A stretch of 64,000 bases of DNA from Rhodococcus oryzae (GCF_005049235.1 NZ_SUMD01000016.1:1-64000), one strand, 5' to 3'. Shown: positions 1-8,336, counted from the stretch's first letter. Program-made: numbers and translations. Notes: generated by a model from the letters alone, not told the origin.

Positions 1-155
1 ACACTCTCACCGGTGCGGGAGACGACCGCACCCGGCCCGGCCTTCTGCCCGTCCGGCAGCGGCACGAAGGTGTCGGCATGCGCCGCACCGGTCGACATCA
101 GGCCGATCGCCACGGCCGCGGCCGCACTGATGCCGGCATTGCGGAACTTGCTCAT
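1..155 (-). CDS. MspA family porin, N-terminal part (runs off window start)
   Basis: The start ATG is at 155 on the minus strand, with GAAGGGG about 6 nt upstream as ribosome binding site. The 51 visible codons begin MSKFRNAGIS, then a hydrophobic signal peptide ending in an AHA-type cleavage site near residue 26. The mature N-terminus (DTFVPLPDGQ, then GPGAVVSRTGE) is the conserved opening of MspA-type outer-membrane porins of mycolic-acid bacteria, which pass small hydrophilic solutes through the mycomembrane. The rest lies outside the window. A Zur-type palindrome lies about 50 bp upstream and the divergent neighbour is an AztD-like zinc protein, so a role in zinc entry is a reasonable inference. 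Confidence 0.8.
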   Translation of the reverse strand, partial: MSKFRNAGISAAAAVAIGLMSTGAAHADTFVPLPDGQKAGPGAVVSRTGES

Positions 156-206
156 TGAATCCCCTTCGTGGGGCCGCGGTGCGTGGGCATGCGGCGCCAG
201 GTCACA

Positions 207-221
207 TGGAAATGATTTCCA
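207..221. promoter_or_regulatory. Zur-type operator 1 (porin side)
   Basis: TGGAAATGATTTCCA is a 15-bp palindrome, perfect apart from the unpaired central base. It matches the general form of actinobacterial Zur/FurB sites (TGAAAATnATTTTCA). It lies 52 bp upstream of the porin ATG. Zinc control is inferred from the motif and the neighbouring AztD-like gene. Confidence 0.65.
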
Positions 222-311
222 GAAACCTAGGGAGGGTAGGGGCTTGCTGTCAAATGCGCTCCCAGGGAAGGGCTTTCGGTCAAATGGGTGCACGCATGCG
301 CATTATATACT

Positions 312-328
312 TTGACAATCATTTGCAA
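312..328. promoter_or_regulatory. Zur-type operator 2 (aztD side)
   Basis: TTGACAATCATTTGCAA is an imperfect inverted repeat of the same type as the site at 207-221; the seven-base arms TGACAAT and ATTTGCA pair at 5 of 7 positions. It directly follows a TATATA stretch (304-309) that could be a -10 element and ends 14 nt before the aztD start, so a bound repressor would block transcription. Confidence 0.6.
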
Positions 329-342
329 TAAGGCCGAAGCTG

Positions 343-1593
343 ATGGGCATGACCAAGACCCCCATTCCTCGTGTTCGCGCCGCGGCGGCGTCCGCCGTCC
401 TCGCGACTGCCCTGCTCGCCGGCTGTTCGTCCGGGATCGACCCGCAGGACCAGGCCGCCGCCGCTGGATCCGAAACCGCTGGACCGGTGGAGGGTTCGGG
501 CGCGACACCGCGTCTCGCGGTGTCATACGACGGTGGCGTCCTGGTGCTCGACGCCGAGAGTCTCGAGGTGGTCGGGCAGGTGCCGGTCGACGGCTTCACC
601 CGGCTGAACCCGGCGGGGGACGGCAGGCATGTCCTCGTCACGACCGGCGACGCCTTCGAGGTGCTCGACACCGGGACCTGGTCCGAGCCGCACGGCGACC
701 ACTCGCATCACTACACCGCGGCCCCGGCATTCACCGGCACCGAGTTTGCCGCGAACAAGCCCGGCCACGTGGTCCGGCACGCCGATCGCACCGTGCTGTT
801 CCATGACGGGTCCGGGCTGGTCGAGATGTTCGATCCGCACGGGCTGGCGGACGGGAAACCGGCGGTGGACAGCCACACGACCGCCGCGCCGCACCACGGG
901 GTTGCGGTGGAACTGGAGAACGGTGGGCTGATCACCACGCTCGGCGACGAGAAGACCCGTACCGGCATCGTTGTCCTCGACCGCGAGCGCCGGGAGGTCA
1001 CCCGCAACGAACAGTGCTCCGGCGTACACGGCGAGGCGTCGGCCGCGAACGAGGTCGTGGTGTTCGGATGCCAGGACGGGGTGCTCGTCTACCGCGACGG
1101 CGCGGTCACGAAGATCTCGAGTCCGGACGCCTACGGCCGGATCGGCAACCAGGCAGGCGCGGACAACTCCGACGTGGTGCTGGGCGACTACAAGACGGAC
1201 CGCGACGCCGAACTCGAACGGCCGCAGCGGGTGATGCTGGTCAATACGACGACCGCCGCGATGACGCCCGTCGACCTCGGCACCAGCTACACCTTCCGGT
1301 CCCTCGGTCGTGGCCCGCGCGGCGAGGCGCTGGTGCTGGGTACCGACGGCTTCCTGCACGTGATCGACCAGTACACGAGGGCGGTGACCAACCGGATACC
1401 GGTGCTCGGCGCCTGGACCGAGCCGGAGAAGTGGCAGTCGCCGCGGCCCGCCCTGTTCGTCGACGGCGCCACGGCCTACGTCAGTGATCCGGCCGCGAAG
1501 TCGATCCATGTGGTCGACCTCGAGACCGGCACCGTGGTCCGTTCGGCGGTGCTGCCGCAGTCGCCCATCGAGCTGACCGGTGTCGGCGGCTAG
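343..1593 (+). CDS. aztD: AztD-like periplasmic zinc metallochaperone lipoprotein
   Basis: A 416-aa exported lipoprotein. The signal peptide ends in the lipobox LLAGC with the lipidated cysteine at residue 28. The rest looks like a beta-propeller of repeated V-L-D-x-E/T blades, with a histidine-rich loop (HGDHSHH, residues 117-123). This is the layout of AztD, which hands zinc to the AztC binding protein of AztABC importers. No aztABC genes are visible here. The start at 343 is preceded by AAGG at 330-333; ATG 349 is an alternative. The Zur-type site immediately upstream and the divergent porin support a zinc-starvation role. The family call rests on the fold pattern and context. Confidence 0.72.
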   Translation: MGMTKTPIPRVRAAAASAVLATALLAGCSSGIDPQDQAAAAGSETAGPVEGSGATPRLAVSYDGGVLVLDAESLEVVGQVPVDGFTRLNPAGDGRHVLVTTGDAFEVLDTGTWSEPHGDHSHHYTAAPAFTGTEFAANKPGHVVRHADRTVLFHDGSGLVEMFDPHGLADGKPAVDSHTTAAPHHGVAVELENGGLITTLGDEKTRTGIVVLDRERREVTRNEQCSGVHGEASAANEVVVFGCQDGVLVYRDGAVTKISSPDAYGRIGNQAGADNSDVVLGDYKTDRDAELERPQRVMLVNTTTAAMTPVDLGTSYTFRSLGRGPRGEALVLGTDGFLHVIDQYTRAVTNRIPVLGAWTEPEKWQSPRPALFVDGATAYVSDPAAKSIHVVDLETGTVVRSAVLPQSPIELTGVGG

Positions 1594-1614
1594 CTGTACT
1601 ACGGCCAGCCGCCG
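1584..1614. terminator. Possible bidirectional terminator between aztD and hmp
   Basis: CGGCGGCT (1584-1591, overlapping the aztD stop) can pair with AGCCGCCG (1607-1614) across a 15-nt loop. It lies between two convergent genes. There is no T-run, so the call is tentative. Confidence 0.3.
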
Positions 1615-1623
1615 AGCGGAGGG

Positions 1624-2847
1624 TCAGCCTGCCGACGCCCAGCTGTCCGGGCCGAACACCTCGTAGTGGATGTGCTCGGCCGGGACACGGCGTTCCATCA
1701 GCGTCTCGCGGACGGAGAGCATGAACGGCAGCGGCCCGCACAGGTAGACCTGGGTGTCCGGCTCGATCTGGATGGCGGACAGGTCCGTCCGGCCGAGGTG
1801 CGTGGTGTCGCCCGCGGGCCGGGCGCCCAGGTCCTCGTACCACCGGTGCATCACCGCGAACGGCATCCGCTGCACCAGCTCTGTCAGCTCGGCCCGGTGC
1901 GCATGCTGGGCCGGGGAGCGGTCCGCGTGCAGCACGGAGACCTGGCGCGGGTCGCCGGTGGCGGCGAGGTGGTTGAGCATCCCGATCATCGGGGTGCAGC
2001 CGATCCCGGCGGACACCAGCAGCAGGGGAGCGTCGTCGTCCTCGAGGACCAGGTCGCCGAAGGGTAGCGAGATTGAAACCTCGTCTCCCTCGAAAAGATT
2101 GCGGTACAGGTGGTTTGAGACCTCGCCTGCCGGAGTCGCTGACCCATCGGGCAGCGTCTGTGCCGGGACCGCCTTGACGCTGATCTGCCACTCGGACTGC
2201 GACGGCGCGCCGACCAGGCTGTACTGCCGGATCTGGCGCGCGCCGTCGGGCAGCCGGACGCCGACGGAGACGTACTGTCCCGGCCGGTACGCGGGCAGGG
2301 GTTCGCCGTCGGCCGGCTCGAGGATGAAGGTGACGGTGTCCGCGGACTGGAGGACGCGTCGGCCCACCACCATTCGGCGCCAGACGTCGCCGGCCTGGAC
2401 CCCGGACGCGGAGTAGAGGTCGGCCTCGAGTCCGATCAGGGTGTCGGCCATCAGCCAGTAGACCTCGTCCCAGGCGGCCGCGACCTCCGGGGTGACGGCT
2501 TCGCCGAGGACCTCCACGATCGCCTCGAACAGGTACTTGTGCACGATCACGTACTGGTCCGCGGTGATTCCGAGCGAGGCGTGCTTGTTCGCGATCCGCG
2601 ACATGATCAGTTCCGTGCGGGGGGCGTCGGGGCTGACCTGCAGTGCCGCGAATGCGGCGATCGCGCCGGCGAGGGCCTTCTGCTGCTGGCCTTGCTTCTG
2701 GTTGCCCCGATTGAACAGATCGCGTTCGAGTTCGGGATGCGCGGCGAACATCTTCGGATAGAAGAGCGCGGTGATGTCCTCGATGGCAGCGCCCACGGCG
2801 GGGAGGGTCGCCTTGATGACTTCGGTGGATGCGGGGGAGAGGGTCAT
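1624..2847 (-). CDS. hmp: Flavohemoprotein (nitric oxide dioxygenase)
   Basis: A 407-aa cytoplasmic enzyme that converts NO and O2 to nitrate using NAD(P)H. The globin domain (about residues 1-140) has B10 Tyr30, a Gln-rich E helix near 50-56 and proximal His89 in NKHASLGI. An FAD domain with RQYSLVG follows, then an NAD domain with GIGCTPMIGML, and a C-terminus ending YEVFGPDSW, all typical of Hmp. A longer frame exists, but ATG 2847 is chosen because TACCGT ends 6 nt upstream, making a leaderless start, and homologues begin here. An NsrR-like palindrome covers the promoter. It converges with aztD. Confidence 0.93.
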   Translation of the reverse strand: MTLSPASTEVIKATLPAVGAAIEDITALFYPKMFAAHPELERDLFNRGNQKQGQQQKALAGAIAAFAALQVSPDAPRTELIMSRIANKHASLGITADQYVIVHKYLFEAIVEVLGEAVTPEVAAAWDEVYWLMADTLIGLEADLYSASGVQAGDVWRRMVVGRRVLQSADTVTFILEPADGEPLPAYRPGQYVSVGVRLPDGARQIRQYSLVGAPSQSEWQISVKAVPAQTLPDGSATPAGEVSNHLYRNLFEGDEVSISLPFGDLVLEDDDAPLLLVSAGIGCTPMIGMLNHLAATGDPRQVSVLHADRSPAQHAHRAELTELVQRMPFAVMHRWYEDLGARPAGDTTHLGRTDLSAIQIEPDTQVYLCGPLPFMLSVRETLMERRVPAEHIHYEVFGPDSWASAG

Positions 2848-2862
2848 GACCCGACGGTATTT

Positions 2863-2886
2863 AACTTGCATCTGAGATGCCAGTAT
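2863..2886. promoter_or_regulatory. NsrR-type operator upstream of hmp
   Basis: The core GCATCTGAGATGC (2868-2880) is a 13-bp palindrome, perfect except for its central base, flanked by AACTT and CAGT. It resembles the NsrR sites known upstream of hmp and nsrR in Streptomyces. It lies just upstream of the proposed -10 (TACCGT), covering the -35 region. No nsrR gene is in the window, so the regulator would be encoded elsewhere. Confidence 0.6.
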
Positions 2887-2944
2887 TGTGACGCACTCCA
2901 CTACGGTGCGTAGTAGGTCGCCTACCTGTGGGTTCGCCGGTTTC

Positions 2945-3160
2945 TCAGGCAGCGTCCGGCAGGTCGGTGAGGCAGGATGCGGCGTGTGCGGCCAGGAACT
3001 GGTCGGCGTCCTCCTCGTGGCCGGTGGTGGTCAGCAGCTCTGCGAGGATGTGGGCCTGGCGGAGGTTCGCGGCCCGCGCGACGGCCTCGAGGAAGTCGCG
3101 ATCGCTGAAGAGGTCCGCGGTGTCGTCTGCGCGCTGGAGGATCATGCAGAGGTCGGTCAT
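2945..3160 (-). CDS. Small hypothetical protein, 71 aa
   Basis: An acidic, alanine- and leucine-rich protein beginning MTDLCMILQR. It has no signal peptide or membrane segment and is predicted mostly helical. GGAG about 6 nt before the ATG is a fair ribosome binding site. It is transcribed in the same direction as hmp, whose start is about 100 bp downstream, but the hmp operator and promoter lie between them, so co-transcription is not implied. I do not recognise the family. Confidence 0.5.
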   Translation of the reverse strand: MTDLCMILQRADDTADLFSDRDFLEAVARAANLRQAHILAELLTTTGHEEDADQFLAAHAASCLTDLPDAA

Positions 3161-3275
3161 CTCGGGCTCCGATCGGTGTGCGGATCAGCCGGGGTGTCCG
3201 GCGGTTCGGGTTTTTCCGATATACCGATGGTGACGGAGATCTGTGAGCGCACGGTGTGCGCTCCTTGGCAATTCG

Positions 3276-4196
3276 CTAAGGGTTGGGTTTGCTGGTCCGC
3301 TCCCAGGCGGACAGGTGTCGCTCGCTCACGAAGCGTCTCGGCTCGCCTGTGTGCGGGTCGGAGAATTCAATCGAGCGCGCCAGGAGTTGCAGGGGATTCG
3401 AATAGTCCTCCGGTGCAACGTCATACAGTCGTGGATAGAAACTGTCGCCGACGATCGGGATGCCGAGTGAGTTCAGGTGAACCCGTAGCTGGTGCATCTT
3501 CCCGGTGCTCGGGAGCAGTCGATAGCGGGCCAAATCGCCGCGCGCCTCGAGCAGCTCGATGCGGGTGTGGGCGTTCGGTTCCCCCGGTGCCTCGATGCAC
3601 TGCAGCATTCCGCGTTCCTTGATGATGCGGCTGTGCACGGTCCGCGGCAGTGTCAGCGCCGGGTCGAATCCGGCGATCGCCTCGTACTCCTTGGTCACCA
3701 GTCGCTGTTCGAACAGCAGTTGGTACGCCCGCCTGGCCTCCTGTCGGACCGTGAAGACCAGCACGCCTGCCGTCACGCGGTCCAGGCGATGAGCGGGGGT
3801 GAGCTCGGGAAGGTCCAGGTCGCGGCGCAGCCGGACCAGCGCCGACTCCACGATGTGCCTGCCCCGCGGCGTGCTGGCGAGAAAGTGTGGTTTGTCCACG
3901 ACCAGCAGGTCCCGGTCCCGGTGCAGTATCTCGATCTCGAACGGCACCCGCGCCTCGACCGGCGGGTCTCGGTAGAGGTATACGAACGAGCGCGGCGCGA
4001 ACTCGGTCTCGCTGGTGACCGGCACCCCGTCCCCGCCCATCACCTCGGCCAGTGCGACCTTCTCCCGGAGCCGCGCCGCATCGTCGGGGAACCGGGCGAG
4101 CAGGTATTCCATCACCGTGGTCCATGGCCCGCGTTCGGGCAGCCTCAGCCGGGTGGGGTTGAGGCCGTCGCGGACGGGGAGCGGGGCGGCGGACAC
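3276..4196 (-). CDS. RluA-family pseudouridine synthase
   Basis: A 306-aa enzyme expected to isomerise uridine to pseudouridine in rRNA or tRNA. The catalytic motif HRLDR is at residues 136-140 with Asp139 as the nucleophile. The DLLVVDKP strand near 97-103 and the later GKMHQLRVHLNSLG motif are RluA signatures. The N-terminal 80 residues take the place of an S4 domain. The start is GTG 4196, because TACCCT ends 7 nt upstream (leaderless) and longer readings run into the upstream gene. Its precise RNA target cannot be read from sequence. The next gene upstream on the same strand ends 50 bp away. Confidence 0.88.
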   Translation of the reverse strand: MSAAPLPVRDGLNPTRLRLPERGPWTTVMEYLLARFPDDAARLREKVALAEVMGGDGVPVTSETEFAPRSFVYLYRDPPVEARVPFEIEILHRDRDLLVVDKPHFLASTPRGRHIVESALVRLRRDLDLPELTPAHRLDRVTAGVLVFTVRQEARRAYQLLFEQRLVTKEYEAIAGFDPALTLPRTVHSRIIKERGMLQCIEAPGEPNAHTRIELLEARGDLARYRLLPSTGKMHQLRVHLNSLGIPIVGDSFYPRLYDVAPEDYSNPLQLLARSIEFSDPHTGEPRRFVSERHLSAWERTSKPNP

Positions 4197-4245
4197 ACCT
4201 CGGAGGGTAGGCGGTCGCCCCCGGGCGAGGCCAGAATCGGCCGAG

Positions 4246-5340
4246 CTAGGGCGCCTCGACCCGCACGGACCGTCCCTCGCGCGCCGAGCGGCGAATGGCG
4301 TCCAGCACAGCCTGTCCCGCGACGCCGTCCCGGAAGGTCGCCGCAGGGGGCTCGTTCGGGTCGGGGGCCTGTCCGAGGATGCGCCTGCGGAACGCATCGG
4401 CGAGCCGGGCATACGGGGCGCGATCCAGCCCGGTCGAGTGCATCCAGTCGTAGGTGGTCTGGAAGAGGTCGTGCGGCGGCGGTTGTGGAGCCGGGTTGGA
4501 CAGGTCGGCGGGCATCGGTACCTCGTGCTCGCCGGTCGCGTCGGCGTGAAACACCTTGTCGCCGTTGATCGACAGCGTGCCGAGCGTGCCCGCGATGCGG
4601 GTGGTCATCAGCAGCGGCCCCCATGCGCCGACCGTGCTCTGCAGCACGCCGTCGACTCCGGTCGTGGTGCGGAAGTGCACGGTGAAGGAGTCCTCCGCGC
4701 TCTGCCCACGGTCGGCGACGACCGGCAGCCCGGCGCTGACCATCTCGAATTCGCCTAGGGTGCTACGGATCTGGTCAATCATGTGGGTGCCCTGTGCGCC
4801 GAGCCAGCCGCCGCCACTGCTGGCGTCTGTCCACCAACCGGGCGCCTCGCTGCCCTCGGCGGCGAACAGCGGTAGATGCATGAGGAAGGTGGCGAGCCGC
4901 GGGGCGCCGATCGCCCCGCTGCGGATCTGCCGGGTAAGCAGCGCCTGGGGGCTCGCGTAGCGGAACTCGGTGCCGATCATGTGCACGACGTCGGACTTCT
5001 CGGCGGCGGCCAGCATCGCCCGAGCCTCGCTCAGGTCTGCCGCGAACGGCTTCTCGCACACCACATGCAGCCCTCGCTCGGCTGCCTCGACGGCCAGCGC
5101 GGCATGGGTGTGTGGCGGCGTCGCGATGGTGACTGCATCGATGTCCGCGACCGAGAGGGCCTCGTCGAGGGAGGTCGCGGCATGCGGTATCCCCATGCGC
5201 TCGGCACGGTCCACGGTGCGGTCTCGATCGCGGCCGACAAGCGCGCGGACCTCGAACCCGGAATCCCGGAACGCCGGTACGTGGGTGATGCAGCCGAAGC
5301 CGGTCCCGATCACGGCCAGTCCAAGTGTCTTGTCCGTCAT
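4246..5340 (-). CDS. Gfo/Idh/MocA family NAD(P)-dependent oxidoreductase
   Basis: A 364-aa oxidoreductase of the glucose-fructose oxidoreductase/inositol dehydrogenase type. The N-terminal Rossmann fold begins LAVIGTGFG (residues 8-16) and the catalytic-domain motif EKP is at 96-98. The C-terminal half is the GFO_IDH_MocA alpha/beta domain, with GGGWLGAQGTHMIDQ. It probably oxidises a sugar, cyclitol or related alcohol; the substrate is unknown and no sugar operon surrounds it. ATG 5340 has GAAGGA as a good ribosome binding site; the longer frame to 5439 lacks support. Confidence 0.88.
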   Translation of the reverse strand: MTDKTLGLAVIGTGFGCITHVPAFRDSGFEVRALVGRDRDRTVDRAERMGIPHAATSLDEALSVADIDAVTIATPPHTHAALAVEAAERGLHVVCEKPFAADLSEARAMLAAAEKSDVVHMIGTEFRYASPQALLTRQIRSGAIGAPRLATFLMHLPLFAAEGSEAPGWWTDASSGGGWLGAQGTHMIDQIRSTLGEFEMVSAGLPVVADRGQSAEDSFTVHFRTTTGVDGVLQSTVGAWGPLLMTTRIAGTLGTLSINGDKVFHADATGEHEVPMPADLSNPAPQPPPHDLFQTTYDWMHSTGLDRAPYARLADAFRRRILGQAPDPNEPPAATFRDGVAGQAVLDAIRRSAREGRSVRVEAP

Positions 5341-5534
5341 GTTTCCTTCTGAATGGGTAGTTATCCGATGCAACGGTTGCGAAGGTCTATTTCCATGTGC
5401 AAGTCGAGTAGATCGTATGCAGCGTAGCGATATTCGCAATGCTGACGTGAGCGATCGACAGCTGGTATAGCGTGCCGCGCATCAAGAGCCGGTGCCGGCG
5501 TAGGCATCGGATACGACCGAATTGGAGCCTGAGA

Positions 5535-5843
5535 ATGAACCGGCGTCTTGTTGCGAGCCTCATGTTTGTGGCTGCAGGTCTCTTGGCAGTGCCCACGACG
5601 GCTCACGCCGCGACGCCTCCGACGTCGGAGAACTGTGAGGAGTCGAACATGGGCGGCGGGGATCCCGGCTGCACTGCCGTCGCCGGATCCGTTGCAGCAC
5701 GGCCGACCGCGGTGTCCGACGAGTGTGACGAGACGACAGACGAGCAGTCATGCGCAACCGCCGGCGGATCCAGCAATTTCTCCGTCGACGAGCTGATCAA
5801 GTCCTTCTCGGGCGGGTTTGCGATGGACAGCCATATCGGCTGA
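5535..5843 (+). CDS. Small secreted protein, 102 aa
   Basis: The sequence begins MNRRLVASLM, with a clear Sec signal peptide ending at about residue 25 (AHA-type site). The mature part is acidic, Gly- and Ser-rich, and has four cysteines that could form two disulfides. GGAG lies about 9 nt before ATG 5535. I do not recognise a family. It stands alone between the divergent Gfo-type gene and the SDR gene, followed by a perfect inverted repeat at 5917-5943. Confidence 0.6.
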   Translation: MNRRLVASLMFVAAGLLAVPTTAHAATPPTSENCEESNMGGGDPGCTAVAGSVAARPTAVSDECDETTDEQSCATAGGSSNFSVDELIKSFSGGFAMDSHIG

Positions 5844-5916
5844 GTCGCAAGCACCGAACATCGAGTGTGGCCGGCGCCCGAGGCGTCGGGTAGCTCCGAC
5901 CAAGCTCCCACCAGGC

Positions 5917-5943
5917 GGTCGCGGATCCATCGGATCCGCGACC
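5917..5943. terminator. Perfect 12-bp inverted repeat; terminator or operator
   Basis: GGTCGCGGATCC and GGATCCGCGACC are separated by ATC. The hairpin follows the small secreted gene and ends about 7 bp before the -10 hexamer of the SDR gene. There is no T-run, so it could equally be an operator for that gene. Confidence 0.45.
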
Positions 5944-5962
5944 GCGACAGTAAGCTGGCGGC

Positions 5963-6841
5963 ATGGGGAAATGGACCGCGCGGGACATCGCCGACCAGAC
6001 CGGCCGCACCTTCGTGGTGACCGGCGCCAACAGCGGGCTGGGTGCGGTCGCCGCCCGCTCACTGGGGGCGGCGGGAGCCTCCGTGATCCTGGCCTGCCGC
6101 AACGTCGACAAGGGCAATGCCGTCGCCGCCCAGATCGGGGAGAACGCGCAGGTGCGCCGCCTCGACCTGGCCGACCTGGCATCGGTGCGCGAGTTCGCCG
6201 CCGGCGTCGAGAAGGTCGACGTGTTGATCAACAACGCGGGGGTGATGGCCGTGCCGAAGGGCGCCACCGCCGACGGGTTCGAGACGCAGTTCGGCACGAA
6301 CCACCTGGGCCACTTCGCGTTGACGGGGTTGCTGCTCGACCGGATCTCCGATCGCGTCGTCACGATGTCGAGCCTGTTCCACCGGCTCGGCAGCATCGAT
6401 CTCGACGACCCGAATTACCAGCGCCGCACCTACCGCCGCTGGCCGGCGTATGGGCAGTCGAAGCTGGCCAACCTGATGTTCGCCTACGAGCTCGACCGTC
6501 GACTGAGCCAGGCGGGATCGAGCGTGAAATCCGTTGCTGCCCACCCCGGATACGCGTCCACCGGCCTGCAGGGGCACACCGAGTCCATCTGGGACCGACT
6601 GATGGGCATCGGCGACCTGATGGCGCAGAGCGCGGAGATGGGCGCCCTGCCCGAGCTCTACGCCGCGACGGCGCCCGACGTGGCCGGCGGCACCTACTTC
6701 GGGCCCGACGGGCCCTTCGAGCAGCGCGGCTACCCCAAGGTGGTCGGCTCCTCCTCGAAGTCACGAGACAAGACGGTGGCCCGGGCGCTGTGGGGCGAGT
6801 CCGAGCGGCTGTCCGGCGTCACCTACTCATTCGAAAGCTGA
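5963..6841 (+). CDS. Short-chain dehydrogenase/reductase
   Basis: A 292-aa NAD(P)-dependent oxidoreductase with a complete SDR layout: cofactor motif TGANSGLG near residues 19-26, a D-L-A-D adenine-binding strand, NNAG near 90-93, a catalytic Ser in VTMSS and YxxxK as YGQSK. Length and features resemble the retinol dehydrogenase/WW-oxidoreductase-like subgroup. The start at 5963 follows TAAGCT by 6 nt, so the transcript is probably leaderless. The substrate is unknown. The VOC gene follows after 8 bp and is probably co-transcribed. Confidence 0.88.
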   Translation: MGKWTARDIADQTGRTFVVTGANSGLGAVAARSLGAAGASVILACRNVDKGNAVAAQIGENAQVRRLDLADLASVREFAAGVEKVDVLINNAGVMAVPKGATADGFETQFGTNHLGHFALTGLLLDRISDRVVTMSSLFHRLGSIDLDDPNYQRRTYRRWPAYGQSKLANLMFAYELDRRLSQAGSSVKSVAAHPGYASTGLQGHTESIWDRLMGIGDLMAQSAEMGALPELYAATAPDVAGGTYFGPDGPFEQRGYPKVVGSSSKSRDKTVARALWGESERLSGVTYSFES

Positions 6842-6849
6842 GCACACAG

Positions 6850-7383
6850 ATGTCGATTCGCCGACTGAACCATGCTGTGCTGTTCGTGGCAGACCTCGAG
6901 CGCAGCCTGGCGTTTTACCAGGACGTGCTCGGATTCCGTCCGCTCCCGGGGGGATTTCCGGGCGCGGCCTTCCTACAGGCCGCGAACTCGGCCAACGATC
7001 ACGACCTGGGCCTGTTCCAGAGCCCCAGTGGGCCGAGCCGCGCCCGCCAGGGCGACGTGGGGCTTTACCACCTCGCCTGGGAGGTGGACACCCTCACCGA
7101 TCTGGCGTCGATGCGCGAGAAGCTCATCGAGGCAGGGGCGCTGACCGGTGCGAGCAATCACGGGTCGACCAAGGCCCTGTACGCCAGGGACCCGGACGGT
7201 ATCGAGTTCGAGGTGTGCTGGCTCGTTCCGGACGACCGGGTGGAGGAGGAGCTGGTGCCGGGCATGCCGCCGACCCGCCCCCTCGACATCGACGGCGAGA
7301 TCGAGAGGTACGGGCCGGAGACCCCGAGCGGTCCGCGCACCGATCCCGCCGTGTGGGAACGGATCTTCGCCCGCCGGTCCTGA
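6850..7383 (+). CDS. VOC (glyoxalase/dioxygenase) family protein
   Basis: A 177-aa protein with two beta-alpha-beta-beta-beta modules. It starts MSIRRLNHAV with His8 as likely metal ligand, then YHLAWEV with a second His, and ends DPDGIEFEVCW with Glu as the third ligand. This is the pattern of extradiol-dioxygenase-like or glyoxalase-like metalloenzymes. It starts 8 nt after the SDR stop with no strong ribosome binding site, suggesting coupled translation. It may act on the same substrate as the SDR. It converges with ohr. Confidence 0.83.
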   Translation: MSIRRLNHAVLFVADLERSLAFYQDVLGFRPLPGGFPGAAFLQAANSANDHDLGLFQSPSGPSRARQGDVGLYHLAWEVDTLTDLASMREKLIEAGALTGASNHGSTKALYARDPDGIEFEVCWLVPDDRVEEELVPGMPPTRPLDIDGEIERYGPETPSGPRTDPAVWERIFARRS

Positions 7384-7401
7384 ACTGCTTGTCGGCGAGA
7401 C

Positions 7402-7830
7402 CTATTCGTCGGCCTCGGCCACCACGAGGGTGACCTCGATGTTGCCGCGGGTGGCGTTCGAGTACGGGCAGACCTGGTGGGCCTTCGCCGTCAGGTCCTC
7501 GGCCTCGGCGCGTGCCAGGTGCGGTAGCGACACCTCGAGGGTGACCTCGAGGCCGAATCCGCCGCCGTCGAGCGAGCCGATGCCGACCCGGGCGCCGACC
7601 GCCGAGTCGGCGACGTTCGCCTTGGCCTGGCGGGCGACCAGCTGCAGCGCGGAGTGGAAGCAGGCCGCGTAGCCGGCCGCGAAGAGCTGCTCGGGGTTGG
7701 TGCCGTCGCCGGTGCCGCCCATAGCGGTCGGGATGGCGAGATCGAAGTCCAGCCTGCCGTCCGAGGAACGGGCGTGGCCGTTGCGTCCGTCGCCGGTGGC
7801 GAGGGCCTCAGCGGTGTAGAGCGTCTTCAT
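7402..7830 (-). CDS. ohr: Organic hydroperoxide resistance protein Ohr
   Basis: A 142-aa OsmC-superfamily thiol peroxidase that reduces organic hydroperoxides in the cytoplasm. The peroxidatic Cys57 in AACF and resolving Cys121 in VCPYS are both present, together with the conserved NPEQLFAAGYAACF block. Arg21 fits the conserved catalytic arginine. An AGGAGAAAC ribosome binding site precedes ATG 7830. The partner regulator OhrR is encoded immediately upstream on the same strand, so both probably respond to peroxide. Confidence 0.93.
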   Translation of the reverse strand: MKTLYTAEALATGDGRNGHARSSDGRLDFDLAIPTAMGGTGDGTNPEQLFAAGYAACFHSALQLVARQAKANVADSAVGARVGIGSLDGGGFGLEVTLEVSLPHLARAEAEDLTAKAHQVCPYSNATRGNIEVTLVVAEADE

Positions 7831-7870
7831 CTGTTTCTCCTTCGGTGGGTGGGGAATGGGTTGGCGGGGT

Positions 7871-8311
7871 TCAGGGTCGGGTCGAGAGCTGCAGTGCGCG
7901 GGTGACCCGGACCAGGGCCTCCCGGAGCGCGGCCAGCTCCGGTTCGGACATCCCGGTGGAATCGGCGAGTCGGCGCGGGATGTCCTGCGCGCGGTCGCGG
8001 AGGGTCCGTCCGGTGGCGGTCAGGTGGATCTCCACGCGGCGCTCGTCGGTGCTCAGGCGCCGGCGTTCGATGAGTCCGATGCCCTCCAGTCGCTTGAGCA
8101 GGGGAGAGAGGGTGCCGGTGTCCAGGCCGAGCTCCGTGCAGATCTCGCGGACCCCGCGGCCGTCGCGCTCCCAGAGCGTCAGCATCACCAGGTACTGCGG
8201 GTAGGTGAGGCCGAGATCCTCCAGTAGTGGGCGATACGCCGCGGTGGCGGCGCGCGAGGCCGAGTAGAGGGCGAAGCACACCTGCCGGTCGAGGGCGAGT
8301 TCATCCGTCAC
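7871..8311 (-). CDS. ohrR: MarR-family peroxide sensor OhrR
   Basis: A 146-aa winged-helix repressor. The N-terminal helix contains the redox-sensing cysteine of OhrR (Cys12 in RQVCFALYSASR), followed by YRPLLEDLGLTYPQYLVM, a hallmark of OhrR proteins. The wHTH is VREICTELGLDTGTLSPLLKRLE and the wing includes DERRVE. Oxidation of Cys12 is expected to release repression of ohr. The start is GTG 8311, 7 nt after TACCTT, giving a leaderless message. A palindromic operator candidate lies at 8337-8348. The stop is about 40 bp before ohr. Confidence 0.9.
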   Translation of the reverse strand: MTDELALDRQVCFALYSASRAATAAYRPLLEDLGLTYPQYLVMLTLWERDGRGVREICTELGLDTGTLSPLLKRLEGIGLIERRRLSTDERRVEIHLTATGRTLRDRAQDIPRRLADSTGMSEPELAALREALVRVTRALQLSTRP

Positions 8312-8336
8312 GAGACTGAAGGTAGTGCACGGTTAT

